Notes under the pieces: generated by a model | The model's database searches: none | Told to the model about the DNA's origin: nothing | Seen by the model: only the letters and a program-made list of their open reading frames with translations | Program-made: the position numbers and the translations under genes | Source of the DNA: a virus | DNA length: 25,111 bases | Strand: one strand, 5' to 3' | Virus record (IMG/VR): IMGVR_UViG_3300032235_000334 | Span: 1 to 25,111 of that record | In this document: positions 14,116 through 21,458 of the stretch, piece after piece | Position numbering within the stretch: the first letter of the stretch is position 1 | Layout: each line of letters starts with the position of its first letter

Positions 14116-15332
14116 TGGCAATTCTTGGCATTAACGCTATAGCAGATCGTAGCAGCGCCTGTAGCATTTCAGCTACAGGTGCTATTACTGCTGAACTGCT
14201 ATTTGATAGCTCATACCCGCAGTCTACTGTCGAGATGTTACGCAGCAACTATGAGAACTGGGATGCTATTGCTACTGTTCCTCATGCTGCGAACGTAGTT
14301 CGATCACAGTTTAAGCGCAATGTAGAGATTGTAGACTACTGCGATGCAATCGCAATGGCCACGGTAGCTAGTACTGACTGGACTCACTGTGCCGTGCTAT
14401 TAAGTGACGCAGAGCACACTCGTCTTGGGTATTTTGCTGATGGCAGCTTTTATTGGATTCGTACTTTTGATTATCCAAATAGTATAGCGCTATTTAGTAG
14501 TGCTGCTACACGTTTCTTAGGATTTGATGCTGTATCAGGTGAGGACCGCGCTAGAGAAATCTCTAGACGCGGCAATCCTTTTTATGCACCTTGGATTTCG
14601 CGTCATGTTGTGACTCAAGAACCTGGATCATACACACTGTTGCACAATCTAGAGCGTGGTGCTGGTATTGGTTCTTGTGACGCAAATATCGCAGCATCTG
14701 TGCAGTCAGTATTTACTTCTGTACTAGTAAATTTAGCTACATGGTTACGTAAACACGTAGATTCTAATAAACTTGCTATTGTCGGGCGTAGTGCTGCAAA
14801 CTATTTAACTAATACTGCCATTGCAAATGCCTCTGGTTACGACCATATTGCTGCAATTGGTATTAATGGAGCCTCCGCTGCTTCACTAGGAGCTGCGGCA
14901 ATGCTATCCAGACCACTTTTAGAACATTCATATATCGGCATACAAAAAGAGCCACAGCAAAGCGCAGATAAACTAGCTGAATCGCTATTACATGGCGATA
15001 TTGTGACTCACTTTTCTACTAATGAATTTAGTAATAACTCATTTACAAATCGTAACAGATTTACAATACCTTATGAACCCCGTCTTCATGGACTTACAGA
15101 TTCAACTGTGTATGCTATTTGTCAAGATAGAGATTATAACACTTATTTTAGTAGCAAACATTTACCGTATTTTGGTCAGTACTTATCTGCTGTAACTAAT
15201 CGTAAAGCACTCAATTATGATTATGCTAGGGTTATAACAGTTGGTAAAAATAAGAATCCTTTTATTAATAGAGTGCTTGAGATTACTCGTGCTCAAGGCT
15301 ACCCAATACTAGTGAGTACTCCTATAACATGA
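14115..15332 (+). CDS. Carbamoyltransferase-like protein (NodU/TobZ family), divergent
   Basis: A 405-residue protein resembling the NodU/CmcH family of O-carbamoyltransferases, which place a carbamoyl group on sugars. Family-like segments: an N-terminal strand ILGINAIADRSSACSIS, SIALFSSAATRFLGFDAVSGEDRA (123-146, aligning with the 'Slg.lYs..T..LGF...Egk' block), DANIAASVQSVFTSVLVNLATWL and a Gly/Ala-rich GINGASAASLGAAAML. The metal-site histidines normally seen as HxxxH are missing: that place reads EIVDYCDAIAMATVAS (71-86). The last 90 residues (IPYEPRLHG) fit a shortened YrdC-like end. At about 405 residues it is shorter than the usual 550-600. It may be inactive or act differently. Confidence 0.62.
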   Translation: MAILGINAIADRSSACSISATGAITAELLFDSSYPQSTVEMLRSNYENWDAIATVPHAANVVRSQFKRNVEIVDYCDAIAMATVASTDWTHCAVLLSDAEHTRLGYFADGSFYWIRTFDYPNSIALFSSAATRFLGFDAVSGEDRAREISRRGNPFYAPWISRHVVTQEPGSYTLLHNLERGAGIGSCDANIAASVQSVFTSVLVNLATWLRKHVDSNKLAIVGRSAANYLTNTAIANASGYDHIAAIGINGASAASLGAAAMLSRPLLEHSYIGIQKEPQQSADKLAESLLHGDIVTHFSTNEFSNNSFTNRNRFTIPYEPRLHGLTDSTVYAICQDRDYNTYFSSKHLPYFGQYLSAVTNRKALNYDYARVITVGKNKNPFINRVLEITRAQGYPILVSTPIT

Positions 15333-15997
15333 AATTTAACTATACAACAGAACTAGATGTTGATACTCTTCCAACTGGTCGTACGTACCATACGCCTGAC
15401 GGATCTTATCCATCACTCACTACAATTCTTGGTAAAACAGCTAACAATCCGTGGTTAGCAGCTTGGAAAGAGCGTGTTGGCGAAGAAGAAGCTGCACGCG
15501 TATCTAAAGAAGCTACAGATCGTGGTACGCTAATTCACTCTTTTGCAGAACGACACTTTAACGGTGAACGTATTTGGGAAGAGCTTAGAGAACATCCTAC
15601 AGACGTTCGTCAAATGACACGGGACTTAATTAAAGTTGTAGAACCTGGTATTGATGAAATATTTGGACAAGAACAAATATTGTGGAGTAAAAAATATCGT
15701 TATGCTGGTCGTACTGATATGGTAGGTATTTGGAAAGGTCGTCCAGCTATTATCGACTTTAAAACATCTAAAAAGCCAAAACAAGTTACTCAGATTCGAG
15801 ACTATTTTATTCAGTGTTGTGGTTATGCTGTAGCACATAATGAAATGTTTGGTACTGGTATACGTGATATTGTTGTAGCTATAACTATTGATGGTAAAGA
15901 AGCTCAATTATTTGAAAAAACTGCACCACCCTTTTTATACGAATTACAGAATAGAAGAGCAGAGTATGATAAAATTATTTCACACATTCAAGAATAG
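15329..15997 (+). CDS. PD-(D/E)XK exonuclease (RecB/MGME1-like)
   Basis: A 222-residue nuclease of the RecB-type PD-(D/E)XK superfamily. Motifs in order: GTLIH with H70, YAGRTDMVG with D130, AIIDFKTSKK with D143 and K145, and a Q/Y helix (FIQCCGYAVAHN) with Q162. This order (H, D, DxK, Q) matches Cas4-, AddB- and MGME1-like exonucleases. An N-terminal TYHTPDGSYPSLTTILG stretch fits MGME1/phage exonucleases. It overlaps the carbamoyltransferase-like gene by four bases (ATGA). It may process phage DNA ends or recombination intermediates. Confidence 0.85.
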   Translation: MKFNYTTELDVDTLPTGRTYHTPDGSYPSLTTILGKTANNPWLAAWKERVGEEEAARVSKEATDRGTLIHSFAERHFNGERIWEELREHPTDVRQMTRDLIKVVEPGIDEIFGQEQILWSKKYRYAGRTDMVGIWKGRPAIIDFKTSKKPKQVTQIRDYFIQCCGYAVAHNEMFGTGIRDIVVAITIDGKEAQLFEKTAPPFLYELQNRRAEYDKIISHIQE

Positions 15998-16094
15998 ACT
16001 ATTAAAACGTACTCGTTTAAAAATCTTTCAGGAAAGCAGCAACGCTAAGCAACCTGTAGAGCCTCATATTTATCCGTGGCTGTATAATGAATAA
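15966..16094 (+). CDS. Possible small basic peptide gene
   Basis: A 42-codon frame that fills the only gap between two genes: MIKLFHTFKNRLLKRTR..., ending PHIYPWLYNE. AGAAGAG precedes the ATG at 15966 and the end overlaps the next gene by eight bases (ATGAATAA), as other pairs here do. The basic amphipathic start and proline-rich end look peptide-like. It overlaps the exonuclease by 32 bases, so it is uncertain. Confidence 0.42.
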   Translation: MIKLFHTFKNRLLKRTRLKIFQESSNAKQPVEPHIYPWLYNE

Positions 16095-16806
16095 ACAAGT
16101 TGCTGAATTTATTTTTGATGTTGACGGAACATTAACAGATAGCAGACAAAAAATAGATCCTGAGTTTGGTCAGTGGTTTACTGATTTTTGTAGTTTAAAT
16201 AAAACTTATCTAGTTACTGGTAGTGATTATAATAAAACTGTAGAACAGTTAGGAGAACACATATGTTCTTTGCAAAATCGTATATATAACTGTTCTGGTA
16301 ATGAAGTAAGAGAAAATAACACAATAATCAGAAAAACTAGCTGGCAACCAGATAATATTCTTTTAGAGTTTCTTGAGACTAAACTAAAAAATACTACTTT
16401 TAATATAAAAGCTGGTAATCACATAGAGTTAAGAACTGGTTCGCTTAATTATTCTACTGTAGGTAGAAATGCTAATGCAGCAGAGAGAGAAGCTTATAAA
16501 AAATGGGATACACAAGTAAAAGATAGAGAGCTGTTAGTTAAAGAAATTAATTCAATGTTTCACGATATTACAGCTGTTATAGGCGGAGATACTGGTATAG
16601 ATATTTATAAAAAAGGTTCTGATAAAAGTCAGATACTACAAGATTTCTCGTCTACGTCAAATTTGCGATTTTTTGCAGATAAAGCAACTCCAGGAGGAAA
16701 CGACTATCCTTTAGCTATAAAGTTGAATTATGTTTATAATGTAAAGTCTTGGAGAGAAACATGGGAGTTTCTAATCTATCTTCAAGAACTCAAAATAGCT
16801 AATTAA
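16087..16806 (+). CDS. Phosphomannomutase, eukaryotic-type (HAD fold)
   Basis: Converts mannose-6-phosphate to mannose-1-phosphate, the step before GDP-mannose or another activated mannose. The 239-residue product matches the eukaryotic PMM/PMM2 group, not bacterial ManB: FDVDGTLTDSRQKIDPEF (10-27; nucleophile D11 and acid/base D13), VTGSDYNKTVEQLG, IELRTGSLNYSTVGRNA (113-129), GSDK with K180 in the place of the GWDK lysine, and FADKATPGGND (196-206, metal Asp). All catalytic positions I can identify are kept. It overlaps the preceding small frame by eight bases. Bacterial relatives of this type are known but rare. Confidence 0.93.
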   Translation: MNKQVAEFIFDVDGTLTDSRQKIDPEFGQWFTDFCSLNKTYLVTGSDYNKTVEQLGEHICSLQNRIYNCSGNEVRENNTIIRKTSWQPDNILLEFLETKLKNTTFNIKAGNHIELRTGSLNYSTVGRNANAAEREAYKKWDTQVKDRELLVKEINSMFHDITAVIGGDTGIDIYKKGSDKSQILQDFSSTSNLRFFADKATPGGNDYPLAIKLNYVYNVKSWRETWEFLIYLQELKIAN

Positions 16807-16812
16807 CTACGT

Positions 16813-16995
16813 ATGACACGAAGAATCAAAAGAGAGCTGAGAGAATTTTTTGAAAGTCAACCTTTGACAGCACCGGAAAAAGCTTTTATACTTGGTTGTA
16901 TAGCTGCACAAACTAGTTATCCACAGCTTACCTCAAGGCAATGGAAAATTGTGTGTGACATAGAAATGAGATATAAACATGGCAAAAGCGAGTGA
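16813..16995 (+). CDS. Small unknown phage protein
   Basis: A 60-residue, helical, basic protein (MTRRIKRELREFFESQPL, KAFILGCIAAQTSYPQLTSRQWKIVCDIEMRYKHG). The second half is like a small HTH or zinc-free C-terminal zinc-finger-adjacent segment, but no domain is certain. It lies six bases after PMM and overlaps the next gene by 17 bases. No clear ribosome-binding site. Confidence 0.5.
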   Translation: MTRRIKRELREFFESQPLTAPEKAFILGCIAAQTSYPQLTSRQWKIVCDIEMRYKHGKSE

Positions 16996-17338
16996 CGTAA
17001 AGCGCTTACCTAGTGGCGGTATTGAGTATCGTGGTGAGAAGTATCCAGGTTTTAACAAGCCTAAGCGTAATACTTCTGGTTCAAAACATAAAGAAGTTGT
17101 ATTAGCTAAAAAAGGCGATGAAATTAAAGTTGTACGATATGGTCATAAAGATTATGGTCATAACTACAGTGCAGAAGCACGTAAAAATTACCTAGAACGC
17201 AGTGCTGGTATTCGTGATGGTTCTGGAAGCTTAACTAAAGATGATAAATTTAGCGCTAATTATTGGGCGCGTAGAAGACTATGGGCAGGCAGCGGTGGTT
17301 CTGTTGCTAAGCCAAAGCCTGGTGGTCCTAGAAAATAA
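16979..17338 (+). CDS. Small lysine-rich phage protein with SANYWARRRLW motif
   Basis: A 119-residue, very basic protein. GIEYRGEKYPGFNKPKR at the N-terminus, then HKEVVLAKKGDEIKVVRYG and LERSAGIRDGSG, and a conserved-looking DKFSANYWARRRLWAG near the end, followed by a Lys/Pro tail. Proteins of this type occur widely in tailed phages and I know of no assigned role. It may be a virion or DNA-associated protein. It lies between PMM and the dehydrogenase. Similar basic mini-proteins cluster at 20787-21710. Confidence 0.7.
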   Translation: MAKASDVKRLPSGGIEYRGEKYPGFNKPKRNTSGSKHKEVVLAKKGDEIKVVRYGHKDYGHNYSAEARKNYLERSAGIRDGSGSLTKDDKFSANYWARRRLWAGSGGSVAKPKPGGPRK

Positions 17339-17350
17339 ATAAGGTATAAA

Positions 17351-18190
17351 ATGAAACTTTTAATAGTAGGTCACGGCTTTGTAGGAAAAGCAGTTGATTA
17401 CGGTTTTACACATTCAGAAGTAGAAAAAACTATTATTGATCCAAAATATAATAATAGTATTAACGATATAGTTATTAGCAATTATGATGCTACTTTTGTA
17501 TGTGTTCCTACACCTATGAAAGCTGATGGTTCTATAGATTCTACTATATTAGATACTGTTATGGATCAACTAAACAGTCAATACAGACCGCGTACACATA
17601 AAATTATTATAAAATCTACAGTAACTCCTGATATAATTAATAGACATGCGAGTGATGGAGTTGTTTATAATCCTGAGTTTTTAAGAGAAAAAACAGCACT
17701 AGAAGATTTTGTAAATCCAGATTTTCATGTATTTGGTGGTTTGAACTGGGATACTATAGCTGTTGAAGAACTATATCGTAAGTATAGTTCTTGTAAAATA
17801 TGTCCTACTTTTCATGTTAGCTATAAAGAAGCTAGCCTTATTAAATATGCCATTAACTCGTTCTTGTCACTTAAAGTAGTGTTTTTTAACCAACTATTTG
17901 ATGTTGCTCAAGAATCTGGTGCTAGTTTCAATAAAATAATAAAAGCTTTAGATGCAGAACCTAGAATTGGTAACTCGCATATGAGAGTTCCTGGATTTGA
18001 TAGTAAGCGTGGTTTTGGTGGAGCTTGTTTTCCAAAAGACACCGCTGCACTTATTGCTTTTACCAATAAGATGACTTTACTAGAAAAAGCTGTTAGTATT
18101 AATAATGAGTATAGATCACAGTACGAGTTAGATGCAAGAGAGCAAGAACAAAATATATTCTTCTCTACAGATAAGAAAGATAAGCCATAG
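17351..18190 (+). CDS. UDP-glucose/GDP-mannose dehydrogenase family, short form
   Basis: Oxidises C6 of a nucleotide sugar to an acid in normal family members. The 279-residue protein has the NAD Rossmann start IVGHGFVG (5-12), the VCVPTPMKADGSID segment (50-63), VVYNPEFLREKTA (104-116), a catalytic Lys/Asn pair (K165, N169 in LIKYAINSFLSLK), and the nucleophile Cys226 in GFGGACFPKD (221-230). It stops about 50 residues later, without the C-terminal nucleotide-sugar-binding domain that brings normal enzymes to about 400-450 residues. It could be a complete domain swap, a dehydrogenase with small substrate, or need a partner protein. It is twelve bases after the lysine-rich gene. Confidence 0.87.
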   Translation: MKLLIVGHGFVGKAVDYGFTHSEVEKTIIDPKYNNSINDIVISNYDATFVCVPTPMKADGSIDSTILDTVMDQLNSQYRPRTHKIIIKSTVTPDIINRHASDGVVYNPEFLREKTALEDFVNPDFHVFGGLNWDTIAVEELYRKYSSCKICPTFHVSYKEASLIKYAINSFLSLKVVFFNQLFDVAQESGASFNKIIKALDAEPRIGNSHMRVPGFDSKRGFGGACFPKDTAALIAFTNKMTLLEKAVSINNEYRSQYELDAREQEQNIFFSTDKKDKP

Positions 18191-18200
18191 GCTATAGAGC

Positions 18201-18527
18201 ATGATTTTGATAAAAAAGTTTAATTTCAAAGATTACGACTTTAATAAAGATGGCGAAGTTAGCGACGAAGAAAAAGATCGCGCTACGCAATTATTAGAAC
18301 TAGAATTGCGCGAAGAAAAAGCTGATGCACAGAAGCGCATTAGCTGGATTGCTATGGCTAGTATGCTTGGAGTAACAGCTCTGCTACTATCACCAATAAT
18401 TTCTCCTGAAAAAGTTGCAGCATTAGGTGATTTGATTAGTATGTTTTACTTAGCGATGGCTTCTATTATTGGTTTTTACTTCGGTGCTACAGCCTATATG
18501 AGCAAGTCTCCGCCAGTTCAATATTGA
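18201..18527 (+). CDS. EF-hand protein with two membrane segments, holin-like
   Basis: A 108-residue protein. Residues 13-24 are a complete EF-hand loop, DFNKDGEVSDEE, with the calcium ligands at positions 1, 3, 5, 7 and 12. A charged helix follows (ATQLLELELREEKADAQKR), then two hydrophobic segments: IAMASMLGVTALLLSPI (about 50-67) and ISMFYLAMASIIGFYFGATAYM (about 79-100), and a short polar tail. Size and two-TM layout fit class II holins. A calcium-binding N-terminus would be unusual. No endolysin is seen next to it, so the lysis role is a guess. Confidence 0.7.
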   Translation: MILIKKFNFKDYDFNKDGEVSDEEKDRATQLLELELREEKADAQKRISWIAMASMLGVTALLLSPIISPEKVAALGDLISMFYLAMASIIGFYFGATAYMSKSPPVQY

Positions 18528-18552
18528 CACAACGTATTTAATCTGTTATTTT
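18524..18552 (+). promoter_or_regulatory. Putative sigma70 promoter of uvdE
   Basis: TTGACA (18524-18529), 17-base spacer, TATTTT (18547-18552), 22 bases before the uvdE ATG. The -35 contains the stop codon of the EF-hand gene. Confidence 0.65.
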
Positions 18553-18573
18553 AAATAAAATAATGGAGAATTT

Positions 18574-19653
18574 ATGGAATACTATAACTCAACTCAATCA
18601 GACTGGCGCATTTCTCAATGTTGCCAGTTTTTTGATACCAAACTATCTAAACGCTATAACTTTGGTACAACTACTAAAACATATGCGCTAAAAGCTGGCG
18701 GTAAAGAAAAAGTACAATCTAAAGCTATTGAAAACTGTCGAAAGCTGTTAGATATTCTAAGCACTTATTTTCCTACTCAGCCACGTAATTTACGTAGTTT
18801 TCGTATCTCTTCTGAGATATTTCCCTGCTACACTCTTGATTTTACACGTGATTGGTATGCAGAAATTTGGGGTACTATCTCAAATATTCTAGAACGTGCA
18901 GGTGAGCAAGCTAAATTGCATGAAGTACGCCTAAGCGTGCACCCAGGACAGTTTACTGTACTAGGTTCTAACGACGCAGGTGTTGTAGAAAACTCTATTA
19001 AAGACTTAGAATACCACGCACTTTATGGTAAGCTAATGAATATTCCTGCTAAAGAATTTGTAATGAATATTCACCTTCAAGGTCTTTATGGCGGTAAACA
19101 TGAAGATGGCATTAAACGTTTTGCTACTAATTTTCATTATCTATCTGATTATGCACAGCAATGTCTAGCAGTAGAAAACGAAGATAAACCTAACGGATAT
19201 GATATTGCTCACACTATTGAGTTAGCTCAACGCATTCCTACACGTTGTACTCTTGATACTCATCACTATGCATGTCACCGTATGACAGATACTGTAAAAG
19301 TTAAGCTAGGAGAAAAAACAGTAAATCGTAAAGTTCGTGACGTAGAGCATATCACTCACACTTCAGACTATTTCAAAGAAGCTGTAAAAACTTGGAAAGA
19401 TATTCGTCCACTGTTTCACAAATCTCAGTCCTTTCATCCAGATAATCAAGACTATTGGATGAAGCCAAACGCACACAGCGAAATGTTTTGGGATGAAGAA
19501 CTAATGGCTAATCATGTTCCAATGTTAGAGTATGCTGATTTTGACATTGAAGCTAAAAACAAAGAAGTAGCTGTACAAGGTTTTTACTCGTTTATTAAAC
19601 AAGAAGAGCAGTACGCAGGAGAAATTGTAAAAGTAAAAAAGCCGGGTGCATAA
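18574..19653 (+). CDS. uvdE: UV damage endonuclease (UvdE/UVDE family)
   Basis: Cuts the DNA strand 5' to UV photoproducts and other damage, starting alternative excision repair. The 359-residue product matches the TIM-barrel UvdE family: SFRISSEIFPCY, RLSVHPGQFTVLGS (metal His), a central ENSIKDLEYHALYGKLM helix, FVMNIHLQGLYGGK, CLAVENEDK with the metal Glu, and TLDTHHYACH with His ligands, then HVPMLEYADFDIEAKNKEVAV. Length is usual for the family. GGAG is just ahead of the ATG. The stop codon is in the loop of the terminator hairpin. A repair gene fits phages that live in surface water. Confidence 0.93.
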   Translation: MEYYNSTQSDWRISQCCQFFDTKLSKRYNFGTTTKTYALKAGGKEKVQSKAIENCRKLLDILSTYFPTQPRNLRSFRISSEIFPCYTLDFTRDWYAEIWGTISNILERAGEQAKLHEVRLSVHPGQFTVLGSNDAGVVENSIKDLEYHALYGKLMNIPAKEFVMNIHLQGLYGGKHEDGIKRFATNFHYLSDYAQQCLAVENEDKPNGYDIAHTIELAQRIPTRCTLDTHHYACHRMTDTVKVKLGEKTVNRKVRDVEHITHTSDYFKEAVKTWKDIRPLFHKSQSFHPDNQDYWMKPNAHSEMFWDEELMANHVPMLEYADFDIEAKNKEVAVQGFYSFIKQEEQYAGEIVKVKKPGA

Positions 19654-19665
19654 CCCGGCTTTTTT
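19639..19665 (+). terminator. Intrinsic terminator of uvdE, containing its stop codon
   Basis: GCCGGGT at 19641-19647 pairs with ACCCGGC at 19653-19659, extended by AA/TT to nine base pairs, loop of five, followed by a run of T. The uvdE stop TAA (19651-19653) lies in the loop and at the foot of the second strand, so translating ribosomes would disturb the hairpin. Confidence 0.9.
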
Positions 19666-19666
19666 A

Positions 19667-19700
19667 TTGTCACAAAACTGTTACAAAAATATTATATAGT
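19667..19700 (+). promoter_or_regulatory. Pho box and PhoB-type promoter of pstS
   Basis: TTGTCAC (19667-19673), AAAA, CTGTTAC (19678-19684): two seven-base repeats with a four-base AT spacer, 15 of 18 bases matching the E. coli PhoB consensus. Ten bases downstream is TATAGT (19695-19700), the usual -10 distance for PhoB-activated promoters, with no -35 needed. Alternative -10: TATAAC (19700-19705). Confidence 0.8.
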
Positions 19701-19736
19701 ATAACTATAAACCACGTATGGTTAATAGGAGATTAT

Positions 19737-20696
19737 ATGAAAATAGTATACGCTATCGCGCTTATCTGCGCTGCTTCTACTGCACAAGCTAGAGATCAAA
19801 TACAAATTACAGGCTCTTCAACAGTTCTACCTTATGCAACTATTGTTGCTGAATCTTTTGGTGAAAATTTTGACTTTCCGTCACCAGTAGTAGAAGGTGG
19901 TGGTTCTGGAGCAGGTCGTAAAAAACTGTGTGAAGGTGTTGGTGAAAACACTGTTGATATTGCAAATTCTTCCTCAAAAATGAAAGATGAGGAGTGGGCA
20001 AAATGTGAAGAAGCAATTGGAACTATTACCGAAGTTCGCATTGGCTATGACGGTATTGTTTTTGCATCAAATATCGACAAACTAAATATAGACGATCTAA
20101 CACCACTACAGCTATACTCAGCACTACACGAATCTAGCACTGCTAAACTGTGGAGCGAAGTAGATCCTGCACTTCCTCAAACTGAAATTCTTGCTTTTAT
20201 TCCAGGCACGAAGCATGGAACACGTGAAGTATTTGATGTAAAAGTTATGGAAGAGGGATGTAAAGCAGCACTTGGTGTTGAAAAGCTAGATGACGAGCAA
20301 AAGAAAACTTGCCACGCTGTTCGTACTGATGGTCTAGCAGTAGATATTGATGGTGATTATACTGAGACACTTGCTCGTCTTGACGCAAATCCCACAGGTC
20401 TTGGAGTATTCGGATTAAGTTTTTACCAAAACAATACAAATAAACTTGAAGTTGCTACTATTAACGGTGTTGTACCAAGCGTAGAAACAATTGCAAGCGG
20501 AGATTATCCAGTAAGTCGTCCACTATTCTTCTATGTAAAAAATGCTCATATCGGTACTATTCCTGGACTTAAAGAATATATAGAGTTTTTTGTGTCAGAT
20601 GATATGGCCGGTGAAGGTGGAGCACTTGCATCTTATGGACTAGTTCCAGATCCTGAATTAGCAGCTACACAAGAATTAGTAAATGCTATACAATAA
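19737..20696 (+). CDS. pstS: Phosphate-binding protein PstS
   Basis: Periplasmic phosphate-binding protein that feeds the host PstABC transporter. The 319-residue product has a signal peptide (MKIVYAIALICAASTAQA, cleavage about residue 18), the phosphate-site ITGSSTVLPY (24-33), GGGSGAGRKKLCEG, KHGTREVFD with the Ser/Thr-Arg phosphate contacts, and a PBP_like type II fold end with SRPLFFYVKNAH. Cysteine pairs suggest a disulphide. AGGAG is five bases before the ATG. Phage-encoded pstS is known in cyanophages under phosphate starvation. No other pst gene is seen, so it relies on the host transporter. Confidence 0.95.
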   Translation: MKIVYAIALICAASTAQARDQIQITGSSTVLPYATIVAESFGENFDFPSPVVEGGGSGAGRKKLCEGVGENTVDIANSSSKMKDEEWAKCEEAIGTITEVRIGYDGIVFASNIDKLNIDDLTPLQLYSALHESSTAKLWSEVDPALPQTEILAFIPGTKHGTREVFDVKVMEEGCKAALGVEKLDDEQKKTCHAVRTDGLAVDIDGDYTETLARLDANPTGLGVFGLSFYQNNTNKLEVATINGVVPSVETIASGDYPVSRPLFFYVKNAHIGTIPGLKEYIEFFVSDDMAGEGGALASYGLVPDPELAATQELVNAIQ

Positions 20697-20712
20697 AATT
20701 GCAAAATAAAAA

Positions 20713-20740
20713 TTGACGTAATCTGTTAAAGTAGTATAAT
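20713..20740 (+). promoter_or_regulatory. Sigma70-like promoter of the mini-protein cluster
   Basis: TTGACG (20713-20718), 16-base spacer, perfect TATAAT (20735-20740). Transcription should start near 20747, inside the hairpin that terminates pstS. Confidence 0.75.
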
Positions 20741-20773
20741 GAGGGTGTAGTAAATACACCCTCATTTTATTTT
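20741..20773 (+). terminator. Intrinsic terminator after pstS
   Basis: GAGGGTGTA (20741-20749) pairs with TACACCCTC (20755-20763), loop of five, followed by ATTTTATTTT. It abuts the -10 of the next promoter, so one region ends pstS transcription and starts the next unit. Confidence 0.85.
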
Positions 20774-20786
20774 AAGGAGAATACTA

Positions 20787-21008
20787 GTGGTAAAAGAAAC
20801 TAATCCAGGTATGAAAATGTTAAATAAAAAAGAACGTTCCTCTTTAGCCAAACGCGCTGTAGCAGGCAAGGATATTGGTAAAAAAGGTAAAATGTTTGAT
20901 AAGGTAGCTGAAAAAGCTGCTGAAGAATATGGTAGTAAGGAAGCTGGTGAACGTGTAGCTGCGGCAGCAATGTTCAAAGCACGTGCACAGCGTAAACGTA
21001 TGCCATAA
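20787..21008 (+). CDS. Small lysine-rich phage protein, GTG start
   Basis: A 73-residue protein rich in Lys and Ala: SLAKRAVAGKDIGKKGKMF then EKAAEEYGSKEAGERVAAAAMFKARAQRKRMP. Start is GTG at 20787 with AAGGAG seven bases upstream. Similar basic Ala/Lys proteins with a GKKGK segment are common in tailed phages, with no known role. The next gene overlaps its stop by one base (TAATG). Confidence 0.7.
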   Translation: MVKETNPGMKMLNKKERSSLAKRAVAGKDIGKKGKMFDKVAEKAAEEYGSKEAGERVAAAAMFKARAQRKRMP

Positions 21009-21184
21009 TGGCCGAATCTAGAGTTAACGAAGCAGGTGTTTATACCAAGCCTACTCTTCGTAAGCGCATTTTCCAGCAAATAAAAGCTGGATCTAAAGGC
21101 GGTGCTCCAGGTCAATGGAGTGCTAGAAAAGCCCAACTACTTGCTGTTAAGTACAGACAAGCCGGTGGTGGATATAAAAAATGA
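21008..21184 (+). CDS. Small basic phage protein with GGAPGQWSARKAQLL motif
   Basis: A 58-residue product (M-A-E-S-R-V-N-E-A-G-V-Y...). Core KPTLRKRIFQQIKAGSKGG then APGQWSARKAQLLAVKYRQ and a Gly-rich end. The QWSARKAQLL phrase is one I recognise as widespread in phage mini-proteins of unknown role. The ATG shares a base with the previous stop, and the end overlaps the next gene as ATGA. Confidence 0.68.
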   Translation: MAESRVNEAGVYTKPTLRKRIFQQIKAGSKGGAPGQWSARKAQLLAVKYRQAGGGYKK

Positions 21185-21309
21185 AAAAACTTACTACTAC
21201 TGAGAAGTATAAATCTTTAAAAAAGCAAACAGAAGAAGCTGGTATGAAAGTAGTAGAGAAAAATCGAAAGCTACTTGTAATTAGAAAAAAGAAAGCTAAA
21301 AAGCTTTAA
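21181..21309 (+). CDS. Lysine-rich small peptide
   Basis: A 42-residue protein, about one third lysine (MKKLTTTEKYKSLKKQTEEA, then KNRKLLVIRKKKAKKL). Predicted to be a basic helix. Overlaps the upstream gene by four bases. Too short and biased for a family call, but the tandem overlap argues it is expressed. Confidence 0.5.
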   Translation: MKKLTTTEKYKSLKKQTEEAGMKVVEKNRKLLVIRKKKAKKL

Positions 21310-21320
21310 AGGAGTATCAC

Positions 21321-21446
21321 ATGGCTAAAAAACCTATGAAAAAAGAAGATATGTCTAAAGAAAAAGCACCAGGCTTAACTGCTGCTCAAAAGAAACTACC
21401 ACCTGCGCTACAAGCGGCAATGCTTAAAAAAATGAAGAAAAAATAA
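21321..21446 (+). CDS. Lysine-rich small peptide with PGLTAAQKKLPPALQ motif
   Basis: A 41-residue protein: a Lys-rich start (MAKKPMKKEDMSKEK), the phrase APGLTAAQKKLPPALQAAM, and a lysine end. This phrase is common in small phage proteins. AAGGAG lies about nine bases before the ATG. Function unknown. Confidence 0.62.
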   Translation: MAKKPMKKEDMSKEKAPGLTAAQKKLPPALQAAMLKKMKKK

Positions 21447-21458
21447 TAGAGTAGCGTT

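Noticed and set aside
20762-21136. A minus-strand open frame of 124 codons antisense to the mini-protein cluster.
   Set aside because: It is opposite to overlapping, well-spaced forward genes with ribosome-binding sites; its protein is Ala/Ser-rich noise.
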